64,000 nucleotides of DNA. Source: Lewinellaceae bacterium. Its GTDB lineage: Bacteria > Bacteroidota > Bacteroidia > Chitinophagales > Saprospiraceae. Shown here in pieces: positions 51,142 through 61,114 of the stretch. The notes below the pieces were generated by a model that was given only the letters and a program-made list of their open reading frames with translations, did no database searches and was not told the origin of the DNA. Positions within the stretch are counted from its first letter, which is position 1. The number at the start of each line of letters is the position of its first letter. The position numbers and the translations under genes are program-made. The stretch is taken from the NCBI GenBank assembly GCA_020636225.1, contig JACJYI010000005.1:1-64000 (forward strand), in the 5' to 3' direction.

Positions 51142-53208
51142 ATGAACCATGTATTTCGCCTGTTTCTGCTGATAAGTGTATTTTTTGGCCTGTTTTCATG
51201 TGCTAAGGAATTGCCTCTTCCTGATGGGCCAATAGATGATCCTGGAGCAAATTCCTATCCGGCGCAACTGACCTTTTCTGTTCAGGAGGTCATTCAGGGG
51301 GCCTTTTTTGAATATGATGCCTGGTTGAATCTGCCAGCAGGTTTTGAATTGGGCGTAGATCAAGTCGATCTGGTTCATCTTGTCAACGGCAATACAAACA
51401 TTGTCGATGGACTGTACGACAATGGCGACCTTGACCTGCATCATGATGAGATCAAAGGAGATGGCGTCTATACGGGCAGAGGAAGTCTCACTCTGGAGAC
51501 ATTGGGTGAACACATCTTTCGTGTTATTGCCACTCCAGTCGGAGCCATGGAGCCTGTCATTGTTGCGGAGGCCAGAATTTTTGTCTTTACCGATGTACCC
51601 GGTTCGGCTTTGGTTTCTATAGAACAAGTACATAACCAATCAGTGGACATTCTGGAGCAGCACTTAATTTCAAATCCTGGTGATCTGGATGGTGGGCGGA
51701 CTGCCATGATTAACTGGCTCGCTAATCAGAAGGATGTTATCTCGGCTGATGGATACCAAGGAAATGCAATTGAATTGTTCCATAAATCTGGACTTCACTC
51801 CATACTTGTTCTCAGTCAAGTCGACGCATTTGGCAAGGCCATTACAAAAGGAGGAGTGAGTGGTGATCCTGGCCGACCTGAGGTTGTTCGTGTGCCAGTG
51901 GAAAAGCAGACCAGAGGATTGACCTTGCCAATTGATCGGATGGGGCTGCGTGATGAGTCGGACAAGGATCGCATCGGTAACCGTAAGGTGCTGATCTATG
52001 CGCCCTTTGATGCGGCATTCGGGTCAGAAGAACGGCTTTCTACGAAGCAATATTTTTCAGATGCGACGTGTGGGGGATTTACTGTTGATGAATATATCAA
52101 CCAGGCGGCGACTGTGGATGTAGTTTCAACTTTCCATCAGTATGGTACAATACATTTAACTACCCATGGGACAGGTGGACATTCTTTCCTTACTGGCGAA
52201 GTGGTTGATTCAAATAGTACAAATTATAAGGAGAAGTACAAAGCACTCTTGAAATCAGGTAAGCTTTGGGTTGCATCCAATGTAGTAGTCCAGGTGAATA
52301 ATCAGGTTGAGATTAAGCGATCGGTATATGCAATAACAGCAGATTACATATCCGGTCTTCCTGGCAAGTTTCCGAATACACTTTTATACAATAGTTCTTG
52401 TGAGAGTACGAAGAGTGATGCATTGGAAAAGGCATTTTTAAACAGGGGCGTTGCCACCTATTTTGGATTCAGTGAAAATGTGACTGTTTCCTATTGCGAG
52501 GACATTGCGCATCGGATATTTAAAACGATTATTGACGAGGGCAAATCTACGGGTGAAGTAATTGTTAATACCCTGGATCCTTATACAGGCACCCCAAAAA
52601 TTCCGGCAACATTTCAACTCCGTGGATCAGATAAATTGATGTATTCAAATACCTTTATCAATGGTGGCTTTGAAGACGGTTTCTACGGTTGGAATAAAGA
52701 GGGTGATGGGCGTTACATAGCCAAACTTGGAATGTTAAATCCACCTGAAGGCTTGTATATGGGGGTTATTTCTACTGGACTTGGCTTTACTACTGCTACA
52801 GGTAGTGTTTATCAAACGGTTAATATTCCAGACAGCATCTCCAGACTAAGTCTTTGGTACAATTATCTTTCTGAGGAATTCTTGGAATATATTGGATCAC
52901 AATATCAAGATGAGTTCAAGATTGTCCTGCGTGAATCAAATGGTATTTCGCATGTTTTATATGCACGTACAATTGACCAAGTAGCAGCTGAATTTGGTGC
53001 AAGTGGTGGTAATCCTGGTGGATTGATTGAAGTCTCGCCTAACATTCAATTTGACCAGGGAGGTGTTTATATGACTGGATTCCATAAACTTGAATTTGAT
53101 ATTTCTGCATACAAGGGTCAATGTGTGACAATCATTTTTGCCTGCACCGACGTTGGTGATAGTATTTATGATACTGCGATTCTGCTCGATGCGATAACCC
53201 TGCAATAG
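51142..53208 (+). CDS. Lipoprotein with a probable caspase/gingipain-fold (clan CD) peptidase domain
   Basis: A 688-residue protein with lipobox FGLFSC (C19). Residues about 40-155 form an Ig-like domain with DDGVYTGRG-type text (KGDGVYTGRGSL). The middle (about 280-480) looks like a caspase-type fold: HLTTHGTGG with H342-G343 after a hydrophobic strand, then a second strand LLYNSSCEST with C420, then LEKAFLNRGVATYFGFSENV and an EDIAHRIFKTIIDEG helix. The H-G and S-C pattern is that of gingipain, clostripain and CHAT peptidases. The last 190 residues are a jelly-roll-like domain (FINGGFEDGFYGW to LLDAITLQ). No sorting tail is present. Confidence 0.6.
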   Translation: MNHVFRLFLLISVFFGLFSCAKELPLPDGPIDDPGANSYPAQLTFSVQEVIQGAFFEYDAWLNLPAGFELGVDQVDLVHLVNGNTNIVDGLYDNGDLDLHHDEIKGDGVYTGRGSLTLETLGEHIFRVIATPVGAMEPVIVAEARIFVFTDVPGSALVSIEQVHNQSVDILEQHLISNPGDLDGGRTAMINWLANQKDVISADGYQGNAIELFHKSGLHSILVLSQVDAFGKAITKGGVSGDPGRPEVVRVPVEKQTRGLTLPIDRMGLRDESDKDRIGNRKVLIYAPFDAAFGSEERLSTKQYFSDATCGGFTVDEYINQAATVDVVSTFHQYGTIHLTTHGTGGHSFLTGEVVDSNSTNYKEKYKALLKSGKLWVASNVVVQVNNQVEIKRSVYAITADYISGLPGKFPNTLLYNSSCESTKSDALEKAFLNRGVATYFGFSENVTVSYCEDIAHRIFKTIIDEGKSTGEVIVNTLDPYTGTPKIPATFQLRGSDKLMYSNTFINGGFEDGFYGWNKEGDGRYIAKLGMLNPPEGLYMGVISTGLGFTTATGSVYQTVNIPDSISRLSLWYNYLSEEFLEYIGSQYQDEFKIVLRESNGISHVLYARTIDQVAAEFGASGGNPGGLIEVSPNIQFDQGGVYMTGFHKLEFDISAYKGQCVTIIFACTDVGDSIYDTAILLDAITLQ

Positions 53209-53212
53209 ACGG

Positions 53213-53722
53213 ATGATGTCCAGGTATAGGATTCTTTATTTGATTGCTTTTTGGGGATTCACTCTTCAATCTGTCTGTAATGACAAATTTTCATCCTCCA
53301 GTTTGGAGTCAAAACCGTTTTTAGTGGAAATCATTGATCAGGGTTCAATCAGGAAGGTGATGTTGGAGGAAGAGGACCACCAGCAGGTTGGCCAGATACT
53401 GGATAAACTCGTTTCAGGGATTACAGAGCCAGTTAAGTTGTTGATGTCTCCTAAAGACTGGCAGGATGCATTGGAATATGGGCGATTTATTCATGTCATG
53501 TATGCATCGAGGCACGAAATGATCTGTCGCGATGGCATTCGACGATCTTTTAGCCATGTGTACATTGTATTAGATGGAGATTTACAAGCACAACCAATTG
53601 GACAGCATGTTACGATGTTCCTGACCGATGAACCTGAAGCACCGGGTTCGCCCTATCAGGCAGCTGATGTTCGGCCTCAATTGGACACCCTGCTTGACCT
53701 TGTAGGTTTCAAATTTGATTGA
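53213..53722 (+). CDS. Exported protein, unknown function
   Basis: A 169-residue protein with a signal segment (ILYLIAFWGFTLQSVC). It starts four bases after the caspase-like lipoprotein gene. The mature part has LVEIIDQGSIRKVMLEEEDHQQVGQILDKLVS and RRSFSHVYIVLDGDLQAQPIG; no family was recognised. The stop overlaps the region just before the PorP-like gene: the ATG of that gene is two bases after the stop, so all three may be one transcript. Confidence 0.6.
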   Translation: MMSRYRILYLIAFWGFTLQSVCNDKFSSSSLESKPFLVEIIDQGSIRKVMLEEEDHQQVGQILDKLVSGITEPVKLLMSPKDWQDALEYGRFIHVMYASRHEMICRDGIRRSFSHVYIVLDGDLQAQPIGQHVTMFLTDEPEAPGSPYQAADVRPQLDTLLDLVGFKFD

Positions 53723-53723
53723 T

Positions 53724-54668
53724 ATGCGATCATCAACTCTCTTCTCTATAGCTATCTTGGCTTTTCTCATGCTGGTTGTTTCATACCGTGTGAATGCGCA
53801 GCAACTCCCCTCCCAAAGAGGCTATCTGAATCAGGGTATTCTTTGGAATCCGGCATTAACTGCCCCGGGGAGCACCTGGGAAACGGGTGCCTGTTATCAG
53901 CAGCAATGGATACAGTTTCCAGGTGCACCGAGCACACTGTATGTATATGGTCAGGTTCCCTTTGTAGAGTTGAATATGTCTGCTGGTCTCGTCGCGTTTA
54001 TGGATGAGGCTGGCCCTTTTCTACAGGCAGGAGGGCAGGCGTCATATGCCTATAAGATCGCGCCCGGTTTTTTTTGGAAGGATCAGTTGTCGATCGGGAT
54101 CAGTGGCAAGGCATCCCGAATGCGATTTGATGCAAATCGGGTCGTGGCTTATGATGAGGGAGATGATCTGTTGTCCGAGGATCTTTCCGGAGAATGGGGC
54201 TTTGATTTTGGTGCGGGTATTTTTTACACCAGTCACAATACGTTTGATTTCGATCAGAACACCTGGTATACCGGGATCTCGGTTGATCAATTAGACCAGA
54301 CCGTCTATCGGCTGGGAACAGATCATCGTGTTTATGGTAACCGTATGCACTGGCGGGCCCTGGCTGGGTACCGGTTCATCAAGTATTATCACTGTTGGGA
54401 GCCATCGATCTATGCCGACATGGTCGGTGGAGGGCTTTTCAATGTGGGTGGAGGTGTTCGTTATGAGCGGGACCGCCGGTTCTGGGTGTCTGTTGGTGGA
54501 GAGCTCGAGGGCCTGGCTCGTTTTGGACTGGGTTGGATCTTTAGTCCGATCCAGTTTGGATCCTCTAACATACTCATTGGAGCAGAGGCAGATTATGGAC
54601 TCAGTTCTCTGGCTCGGTATCAGGGTTTGAGTTATCAGTTTACTATGGCGTGGCGAGGGTTGCGGTAG
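53724..54668 (+). CDS. PorP/SprF-family outer-membrane protein
   Basis: A 314-residue protein from ATG 53724 (a TTG at 53715 is less likely). Signal peptide ends VNAQ. The mature start QLPSQRGYLNQGILWNPALTAPGSTW matches the PorP/SprF pattern (N-P-A-x-x-x) in residues about 33-58, followed by CYQQQWIQFPGAPSTLYVY, QASYAYKI, LSIGISGKA and a barrel of about 14 strands ending in YQFTMAWRGLR. PorP/SprF proteins accept particular T9SS cargo, in known cases those with type B tails, at the outer membrane. Two such cargo genes lie 1.6 and 3.5 kb downstream. Confidence 0.85.
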   Translation: MRSSTLFSIAILAFLMLVVSYRVNAQQLPSQRGYLNQGILWNPALTAPGSTWETGACYQQQWIQFPGAPSTLYVYGQVPFVELNMSAGLVAFMDEAGPFLQAGGQASYAYKIAPGFFWKDQLSIGISGKASRMRFDANRVVAYDEGDDLLSEDLSGEWGFDFGAGIFYTSHNTFDFDQNTWYTGISVDQLDQTVYRLGTDHRVYGNRMHWRALAGYRFIKYYHCWEPSIYADMVGGGLFNVGGGVRYERDRRFWVSVGGELEGLARFGLGWIFSPIQFGSSNILIGAEADYGLSSLARYQGLSYQFTMAWRGLR

Positions 54669-54680
54669 GTATGATATTCT

Positions 54681-54688
54681 TAACTTTC
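54681..54688 (+). promoter_or_regulatory. Weak -7 promoter candidate
   Basis: TAACTTTC, one base off TAnnTTTG, with TTG 18 bases upstream (54660-54662). It is 50 bases ahead of the ATG at 54738. Listed as a weak candidate only. Confidence 0.3.
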
Positions 54689-54737
54689 GATGAATACTAT
54701 TTCATCCTATTCCATTGAAGTCATTAAAAGAACACTC

Positions 54738-56243
54738 ATGAAGAAATACTTGTTTTCTGGAGTTTTCCTCCTGTTCAGTATGATAATTTTATTGGGGCAG
54801 CAAGTGCCCCAGTCATTCAAATATCAAGGTGTTGCTAGAGTAGATCAGGATGTTGTAGTGGGTCAGATTGGTCTGCGTCTAAGTGTGCATCAGGGTACAA
54901 TAAATGGAAATATCGTATATAGAGAAGCTCATCAGACGACAACTAATGAAGTAGGTGTTTTTTCCGTGGAGGCTGGGAATGGTTCAGTTATATCTGGTAC
55001 TTTTTCATCCATTGATTGGGGGGATGGCCCCTATTTTTTAGAGGTTGAATTGGACCCTGCTGGGGGATCGGCTTATGTTGTTTTGGGTGCTACCCAAATA
55101 ATGAGCGTTCCATATGCTCTATATGCATCGAAGGCCGGATCAGTGGATGGGGATACGGACCAGGATCCTCAGAATGAGATTCAAACTGTAAGTAAGTCTG
55201 GAAGTGTAGTCACTTTATCCAAAGGTGGTGGTTCCTTTTCCGTTGATGATAATGATGCATCGGTGACTAATGAAATACAATTGTTATCTAAAAGTGGAAC
55301 AAATTTGACTCTTTCCAAGGGAGGAGGAACCGTTAGTATTGACGACGCTGATTCGAATCCAACCAATGAGATTCAATCTTTAAGTTTGAATGGTTCTAAT
55401 TTGTCAATTTCCAGTAGTAACTCAGTTAACTTATCATCAGTCATTAATTCAATTTGGAAGTTGAATGGATCTACAGCTTATTATGACGCAGGAAATGTGA
55501 GTGCGGGGTTAAATATGTCTGTTGGGAGTAATTTGTTTGTTGATGAAGATATCTATGTAGAAGATGACATTTTTGGAAATAGTTTTATTCTTGGTACTGG
55601 GACAAGTGGATTTTTATCCACATTTGATGGATCAACCTTAATAGCATTACTCTCTAGGGGTAGTCAAGGTGGTGGATATTTTGAAACGAACGGGCCTAAC
55701 GGCCTTTTGAATTCCCGGTTCACATATAATACGGCAAATCCAAATCATGGATATATGGCTGTTTATGATGAATTAGAAACGATTCAAGCCGGGATGTATG
55801 TAGATGCATTTGGGAATGGATACATTTTTGCAGATGGCGCTTCAGGCGGAATTAAGTCCTTTCGGATGCCGCATCCAACAATCCCTGAATCAAAAATCTG
55901 GTATGCATGCATTGAAGGTCCTGAGGTGGCAGCATATGATCGAGGTACTGGAACACTAATAAATGGAGAGGTTTTCATAGACTATTCTGAATTGACAGGC
56001 ATTGTCATTAATCCTGAAACAGTGACCGTCACCCTAACACCCCATTCTACTAATACCTATGGTCTTGCAGTGGTTGAAAAATCAGATCGAGGGTTTAAAG
56101 TCAAGGAGCTGATGAATGGACATGGTAATTTTTCTTTTGATTGGCATCTGACTGGCGTGAGAAGGGGGCATGAGGGCTTCAGAACGATTAGAGATGCCAC
56201 CGAAGAAATGCCAGCGGGACCGGCACCAAGGCAACAGCATTGA
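54738..56243 (+). CDS. Surface protein with tail-fibre-like repeats
   Basis: A 501-residue exported protein from ATG 54738, which gives signal peptide MKKYLFSGVFLLFSMIILLGQ. The first domain (QVPQSFKYQGVARV to MSVPYALYASKAGSV) is the adhesin head common to many Bacteroidota surface proteins. Then three related 37-residue units (about residues 150-240) read NEIQ, SKSG, LSKGGG, SVDD, a repeat also seen in phage-tail-like fibres. The C-terminal half has FRMPHPTIPESKIWYACIEGPE and AYDRGTGTLINGEVFIDYSE and ends without a sorting tail. The role is unknown; adhesion is a guess. Confidence 0.7.
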   Translation: MKKYLFSGVFLLFSMIILLGQQVPQSFKYQGVARVDQDVVVGQIGLRLSVHQGTINGNIVYREAHQTTTNEVGVFSVEAGNGSVISGTFSSIDWGDGPYFLEVELDPAGGSAYVVLGATQIMSVPYALYASKAGSVDGDTDQDPQNEIQTVSKSGSVVTLSKGGGSFSVDDNDASVTNEIQLLSKSGTNLTLSKGGGTVSIDDADSNPTNEIQSLSLNGSNLSISSSNSVNLSSVINSIWKLNGSTAYYDAGNVSAGLNMSVGSNLFVDEDIYVEDDIFGNSFILGTGTSGFLSTFDGSTLIALLSRGSQGGGYFETNGPNGLLNSRFTYNTANPNHGYMAVYDELETIQAGMYVDAFGNGYIFADGASGGIKSFRMPHPTIPESKIWYACIEGPEVAAYDRGTGTLINGEVFIDYSELTGIVINPETVTVTLTPHSTNTYGLAVVEKSDRGFKVKELMNGHGNFSFDWHLTGVRRGHEGFRTIRDATEEMPAGPAPRQQH

Positions 56244-56276
56244 CGTGAATTAGGGATTAGACCTTATACAGGTGAA

Positions 56277-58193
56277 ATGAAAGACAAGAGCATTTTTGCA
56301 GCCGTTCTCTTATTCGTTTTGCTACACAGCTTTGAAGTTGGTGGACAGTCTGTAATAGAAAGAGAGTTGATCTGTGCTTCTGGTGATCAGTTTAGTGTTG
56401 GACCAGTTTCTCTTTCGTGGTCCATGGGTGAGTTTATGGCTGATAATATTGACGCTGGTAATATTATTTTTATTCAAGGATTTCAACAATCAAATGGTTG
56501 CTTTGCAAAAGGACAGGTAATCGTTGAAGTGGATACATTGGATTGTGTGCAAAAGGAGGTGAAATTAAGTATTACTACCACGGTTGTTTCACCTCGGTAT
56601 ACTTGGAGATTCCCATCAGGGGATACAACAAGTCAAAAAGCTCCAATCGTTACGGTGCCCGGTATTTATATGTTGACAATTCGAGATGAAAAAGGTTGCC
56701 GTCGGGATACATTGATTGAGGTGATTCAAGATATTTCTGATCCTCAATTTGAATTATCAGTAGACTCGGATACGTTGACTTGTCTTCGTGAAGAAATATC
56801 GATAGAATTAATCCCAGCGACTGGTTCAAGTGCTGTTACCTGGACCGATGAAAGTATGAATGTGATTGCCAGTGGAAATATATTGACTATTCAGAAGCCA
56901 GGCACCTTCACGGCCAATTTGTATGGGCTAAATGGCTGCTTGATAGACACAAGCATTGCAATTATTGCAAATGTTGTAAAGCCTGTAATTACCTTGGTCA
57001 AAGGTGACACGCTTGATTGTTCGGCAGATAGTATCCAACTGATGAGTCAATCTACAATCGGATTAAAGGACTTTCAATGGTACGATCCTCAGAACAACCC
57101 ACTTCCGCCAGGCCCCAATGCATTTGTTTCCCAGCCTGGGTTATTTAGGTTGGAAGTTACCGATCTAGTGAATGGATGTAGTTCTGATTCAACTTTTGAG
57201 GTGATTGCTTCTCTGGACCTTCCAGATCTTCAGGTTGAGAAGCCACCATTATTGACCTGTCGATTGGATAGTGTCATTCTCCTTGCTCAGAGTGCTTCAC
57301 CAGGGGTGAAAGCCATATGGTATCAAGGAAGTGCAGTATTGGATACTAGTTTTCAATATCCTGTTTCTATTCCAGGGCTCTATACGATAGTCATCTTTGA
57401 TCCAATGACAGGTTGTGATGTAAGAGCAAATGTGACAGTGTTACAGGATACAGCGGCCCCTTTGTTATCTGCACAGGATGCCTTAATCGATTGTATGCAT
57501 CCAGAGGTGAACCTAGAAGTGATCAGTATGGCAACAGAGGAGTTGGATTATACATGGATCAGTCCGGGAGGAGACATCCAGCCAGAATCAGGTGCCATTC
57601 TTGAAGTTAGTGAGCCTGGTATTTGGCAGATCATTGCGGAGAATGAAGCAAACGGTTGTATGGATACGGTATCTATTCTTGTTGAGCGGGATGTTAGCCT
57701 GCCAGACATTGTTGCAGAATTGGCCCCGATCGATTGCTTTGATAAGACAGCAACATTGAACGGAGGTTCAATGACGCCTGGCGTACAGTTCATATGGCTG
57801 GATCAAGATGGCCATGTGGTCGGAGATTCTCCATCTATTCTGGTTGATCGTTCAGGAGTCTTTACGTTGGAGGTTGTCTCACCGGATGGATGTCGGTCGA
57901 CTCAACACCTCGAAGTACAGCTGGGTCCGACTTATCAACTTCCAACAGTCATTACACCAAATGGCGATGGGAAAAATGATCAATTGGTCCTTGAGTTCTG
58001 TGGAGAGCTTCCCATTGGGCCCATAACCTTAACGGTATTTAACCGGTGGGGCCAGGAAGTCTACTTCTCATCACAATATGATCATAGTTGGGGTGGGGAT
58101 GCCAATGGGTTGCAGTTGCCAGATGGGCAATATTATTATATCGTTGTCTTGGAAGGGTTCAAGGTGAAGCAAACATTGTCAATTCTACGCTGA
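56277..58193 (+). CDS. Ig-repeat protein with type B T9SS tail (gliding-motility-type C-terminus)
   Basis: A 638-residue exported protein. Signal MKDKSIFAAVLLFVLLHSFEVGGQ, then a SVGPVSLSWSMGEFM head and GFQQSNGCF. About five Ig-like repeats of 85 residues follow, each with a DxLxC opening, W in the core and PGxYxLxVxDxxxGC end (for example VPGIYMLTIRDEKGC). The C-terminal 90 residues are a CHU_C/type B domain: PTVITPNGDGKNDQL, LTVFNRWGQEVYFS and LPDGQYYYIVVLEG. Type B cargo needs PorP/SprF partners, and one is encoded 1.6 kb upstream. It is a paralogue in repeat and tail of the next gene. Confidence 0.88.
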   Translation: MKDKSIFAAVLLFVLLHSFEVGGQSVIERELICASGDQFSVGPVSLSWSMGEFMADNIDAGNIIFIQGFQQSNGCFAKGQVIVEVDTLDCVQKEVKLSITTTVVSPRYTWRFPSGDTTSQKAPIVTVPGIYMLTIRDEKGCRRDTLIEVIQDISDPQFELSVDSDTLTCLREEISIELIPATGSSAVTWTDESMNVIASGNILTIQKPGTFTANLYGLNGCLIDTSIAIIANVVKPVITLVKGDTLDCSADSIQLMSQSTIGLKDFQWYDPQNNPLPPGPNAFVSQPGLFRLEVTDLVNGCSSDSTFEVIASLDLPDLQVEKPPLLTCRLDSVILLAQSASPGVKAIWYQGSAVLDTSFQYPVSIPGLYTIVIFDPMTGCDVRANVTVLQDTAAPLLSAQDALIDCMHPEVNLEVISMATEELDYTWISPGGDIQPESGAILEVSEPGIWQIIAENEANGCMDTVSILVERDVSLPDIVAELAPIDCFDKTATLNGGSMTPGVQFIWLDQDGHVVGDSPSILVDRSGVFTLEVVSPDGCRSTQHLEVQLGPTYQLPTVITPNGDGKNDQLVLEFCGELPIGPITLTVFNRWGQEVYFSSQYDHSWGGDANGLQLPDGQYYYIVVLEGFKVKQTLSILR

Positions 58194-58210
58194 TATTTAA
58201 TTTATGGATT

Positions 58211-61090
58211 ATGCTATATCATCGGATTTTGTTTTATTTATTTTTTCTGACAGCATTATTTACTGCTACAGGTAAAGGATATGGTCAATGTTGGGTTAAG
58301 CAAGTGTCAAATACATCAAAGGCGCTTTATGATGTGCACTTTGTAACAGAAAATAAGGGATTTGCAGTGGGAAGTAGTGGGGTAATTTTGAAAACTTTGA
58401 ATTCTGGAAATTCCTGGGTCGTAGCGAATTTGAATTTAACCGATATTAATGATATATATTTTTTAAAGTCAAATCCTCTCAAGGGATGGGTGGTAGGAAA
58501 GGGAACTCAGAATATGGCAAGAACATCGGATGGTGGTAATAGTTGGACTGATATGTCAGTTGCTGGAACGAATCCTCTTTTGAGTATATGCTTGCCATCA
58601 GTTTCAAATGGTTGGATTGTGGGGGGGCTCTCATCTGCTTCTATTCCAGAGATGATACGGATGTCGAATGATGGTGGGGTAACATGGAATTTGCAACAAG
58701 GCACACTTAATAGTCCTAAAAAGACACTTTATTCAGTTTATTTTGTAAATGATCAGAATGGTTGGACTGTGGGAGATGGAGGCGTGATTAATAAATATCC
58801 GGGTTTTGGATCATCAGAGTGGTTGACACAAAATTCCGGAGTATCATCCAATCTTAGAGATGTGTATTTTATAAATTCGGAAACTGGATGGGTTGTGGGG
58901 TGGAATGGAACTTGTTTGAAGACAACCAATGGTGGCCAAAATTGGATTAAGAAGTCCGTCCCCACAAATGCAGACCTTCAAGCGGTTTATTTTACAAGTT
59001 TAACTGAAGGTTGGATTGTAGGTAAGGGTGGGACTATTTTGCACACCTCCAATGGGGGTGAGACTTGGATGGCGCAAAGTAGTGGTACGAATGCAGACTT
59101 ATATGGAATTAACTTTCCAGTACCCGATAAGGGTTGGGTCGTGGGGTCCAATGGTACAATTCTGGTATTGGAATCATCTGGTGCAATCAGTTTAACTTCT
59201 AACAATCCTTGTGTGGGTGATATATTGAATCTTTCAGTGGGGAGCGCAAATGGAGAAATTTCCTGGATGGGTCCGAATCAATTCAAATCAAATAACGCAA
59301 ACCCTGTTATTCCTAATGCCAGTTCCCTGAATAGTGGGATTTACTCTGTCACTGTGACAAATGGGGGATGTGTGAGTTACGGTTCTGTCGAGGTGAATGT
59401 AAAGCCTCTGCCGGATATTTCTGCCTCTGGTGGTGAAATTGACTGTACTACGGGTGAGTTTGAGCTTGTAGGCTCTTCAATGACCCCAAATCCATCATTT
59501 GAGTGGTTTGATCAGTATGGATTCCCTATTGCGACATCATCGAATTTATCTGTCAATCAACCTGGATCTTACACCCTTAAAGTTACAGCAGACGGCTGCG
59601 CTCATACAAAAACAGTTCAGGTTACAGGAAGTAGTGAATTGCCCACTGTCCAATTATCGGCACCCGTGGGCACGGTCCTGACTTGCGATCATCCGACAAT
59701 AGAGTTGAAAGGTGAGTCCAACCAGAATGTGTCCTATCAGTGGAAAATATTTCAGGATATCTTGCCAGAAACTTCCTCCACGTTAACTGTTAGCAATTTG
59801 GGATATTATACCCTGGTCGTTACACCGATTGGAGGAGGCTGTAGTAACTCTGCATCAATAAATATTGATAAGGATATGGTTGTTCCAGTTATTCAATCCA
59901 TTCAAGGTGGTATTTTGTCTTGTGAAGAAGATTCCATTCAGCTGTTGATGGATACCCCTACTCCCGGAGTGAGTTTTGAGTGGACTGGGCCTGGCAATTA
60001 CCTTTCCAATGCGAAAGATCCGTTTGTTTCTCTTCCTGGGATTTACATACTTCGTGTAAAAGGGTTAAATGGGTGTATTGCTCAGCAATCAGTGGAAGTG
60101 ACGTATTCCGGTGATGTGCCAGATAATGTAATGGCACATGTTTCTGATACATTGACATGCTTGAATACAAGTGTCATTATAGAAGCCAGCTCCAGCACAA
60201 CAGGGGTCAATTATTCCTGGCAAGGTCCTGGTGGTTTCCAAAGCTCGAATCAGAATAACACTGTACAAGAACCAGGAACTTATTTCGTCACGGTTATTGA
60301 TACAACCAATCAGTGCAAAGTAGTTCTGAGCGTTGAAGTCGTTCAAGATACCTCGATCCCTGATATGCCTATTATTTCATTAAAAACTGCCCTCTGTGAT
60401 GATGGACTGCTCGTTTGGAAAGTCGAGGATTTGGTGAACATACAATCCATTCTATGGATGGATGGCCAAAATCAGCTGGTATCCGAAGCTGATACGATTT
60501 TGATTTCATCTCCCGGGATTTATCAAGTTATTCTGACGGGAATAAATGGGTGTACGATATCCGAGGATCTGGTGTTATTGGATACTGATTTTCCCGAGGA
60601 GGTTCATTATACAATTCAAAAGGACTTACTGGATTGTATGACTGGCAGGACACTTCTCATTTTTGAGTCTGATGTGGATATAACATCTGTTGAATGGTTA
60701 AGTGCGAGTGGTGTTATTCTTAGTACGGCAGATTCTTTGCTGGTTGAAACCCCGGGTCAGTATAACGTTCATGTAGTCACAGATCAAGGGTGCGACATAA
60801 CTGAATGGGTAACTGTCTATCCATCTGAAGGTGGTTTATTTCCTACAGTCATCACGCCAGATGGGGATGGCAAGAACGACCGTTTGATCATTAAGCCCTG
60901 TGACGTGACGATAGATGATGAAATTGGATTACAAGTATTCAATCGTTGGGGTATGATTTTATACGAGTCAAAAGACTATCAGAATGATTGGCCTTCTGAT
61001 GAGTTGGATGTTTTACCTACAGGCCAATATTATTATCTTGTAAATATTGGGGGCAATGCAATTAGAAAGAATCTTTCGATTATTAAATAG
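58211..61090 (+). CDS. YCF48/BNR-repeat and Ig-repeat protein with type B T9SS tail
   Basis: A 959-residue exported protein from ATG 58211 (MLYHRILFYLFFLTALFTATG signal); the frame is open further upstream but that part overlaps the previous gene. The first 350 residues are a YCF48-like propeller with blades GFAVGSSGVILKTLNSGNSW, GWVVGKGTQNMARTSDGG and GWIVGKGGTILHTSNGG. Then come six or so Ig-like repeats as in the previous gene (DxLTC to PGxY). The tail is type B: PTVITPDGDGKNDRLI, LQVFNRWGMILYES, LPTGQYYYLVNIGG. Together with the previous gene it forms a tandem pair of surface proteins. Confidence 0.88.
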   Translation: MLYHRILFYLFFLTALFTATGKGYGQCWVKQVSNTSKALYDVHFVTENKGFAVGSSGVILKTLNSGNSWVVANLNLTDINDIYFLKSNPLKGWVVGKGTQNMARTSDGGNSWTDMSVAGTNPLLSICLPSVSNGWIVGGLSSASIPEMIRMSNDGGVTWNLQQGTLNSPKKTLYSVYFVNDQNGWTVGDGGVINKYPGFGSSEWLTQNSGVSSNLRDVYFINSETGWVVGWNGTCLKTTNGGQNWIKKSVPTNADLQAVYFTSLTEGWIVGKGGTILHTSNGGETWMAQSSGTNADLYGINFPVPDKGWVVGSNGTILVLESSGAISLTSNNPCVGDILNLSVGSANGEISWMGPNQFKSNNANPVIPNASSLNSGIYSVTVTNGGCVSYGSVEVNVKPLPDISASGGEIDCTTGEFELVGSSMTPNPSFEWFDQYGFPIATSSNLSVNQPGSYTLKVTADGCAHTKTVQVTGSSELPTVQLSAPVGTVLTCDHPTIELKGESNQNVSYQWKIFQDILPETSSTLTVSNLGYYTLVVTPIGGGCSNSASINIDKDMVVPVIQSIQGGILSCEEDSIQLLMDTPTPGVSFEWTGPGNYLSNAKDPFVSLPGIYILRVKGLNGCIAQQSVEVTYSGDVPDNVMAHVSDTLTCLNTSVIIEASSSTTGVNYSWQGPGGFQSSNQNNTVQEPGTYFVTVIDTTNQCKVVLSVEVVQDTSIPDMPIISLKTALCDDGLLVWKVEDLVNIQSILWMDGQNQLVSEADTILISSPGIYQVILTGINGCTISEDLVLLDTDFPEEVHYTIQKDLLDCMTGRTLLIFESDVDITSVEWLSASGVILSTADSLLVETPGQYNVHVVTDQGCDITEWVTVYPSEGGLFPTVITPDGDGKNDRLIIKPCDVTIDDEIGLQVFNRWGMILYESKDYQNDWPSDELDVLPTGQYYYLVNIGGNAIRKNLSIIK

Positions 61091-61114
61091 CATATAGTAA
61101 TACACAGGATCCTT

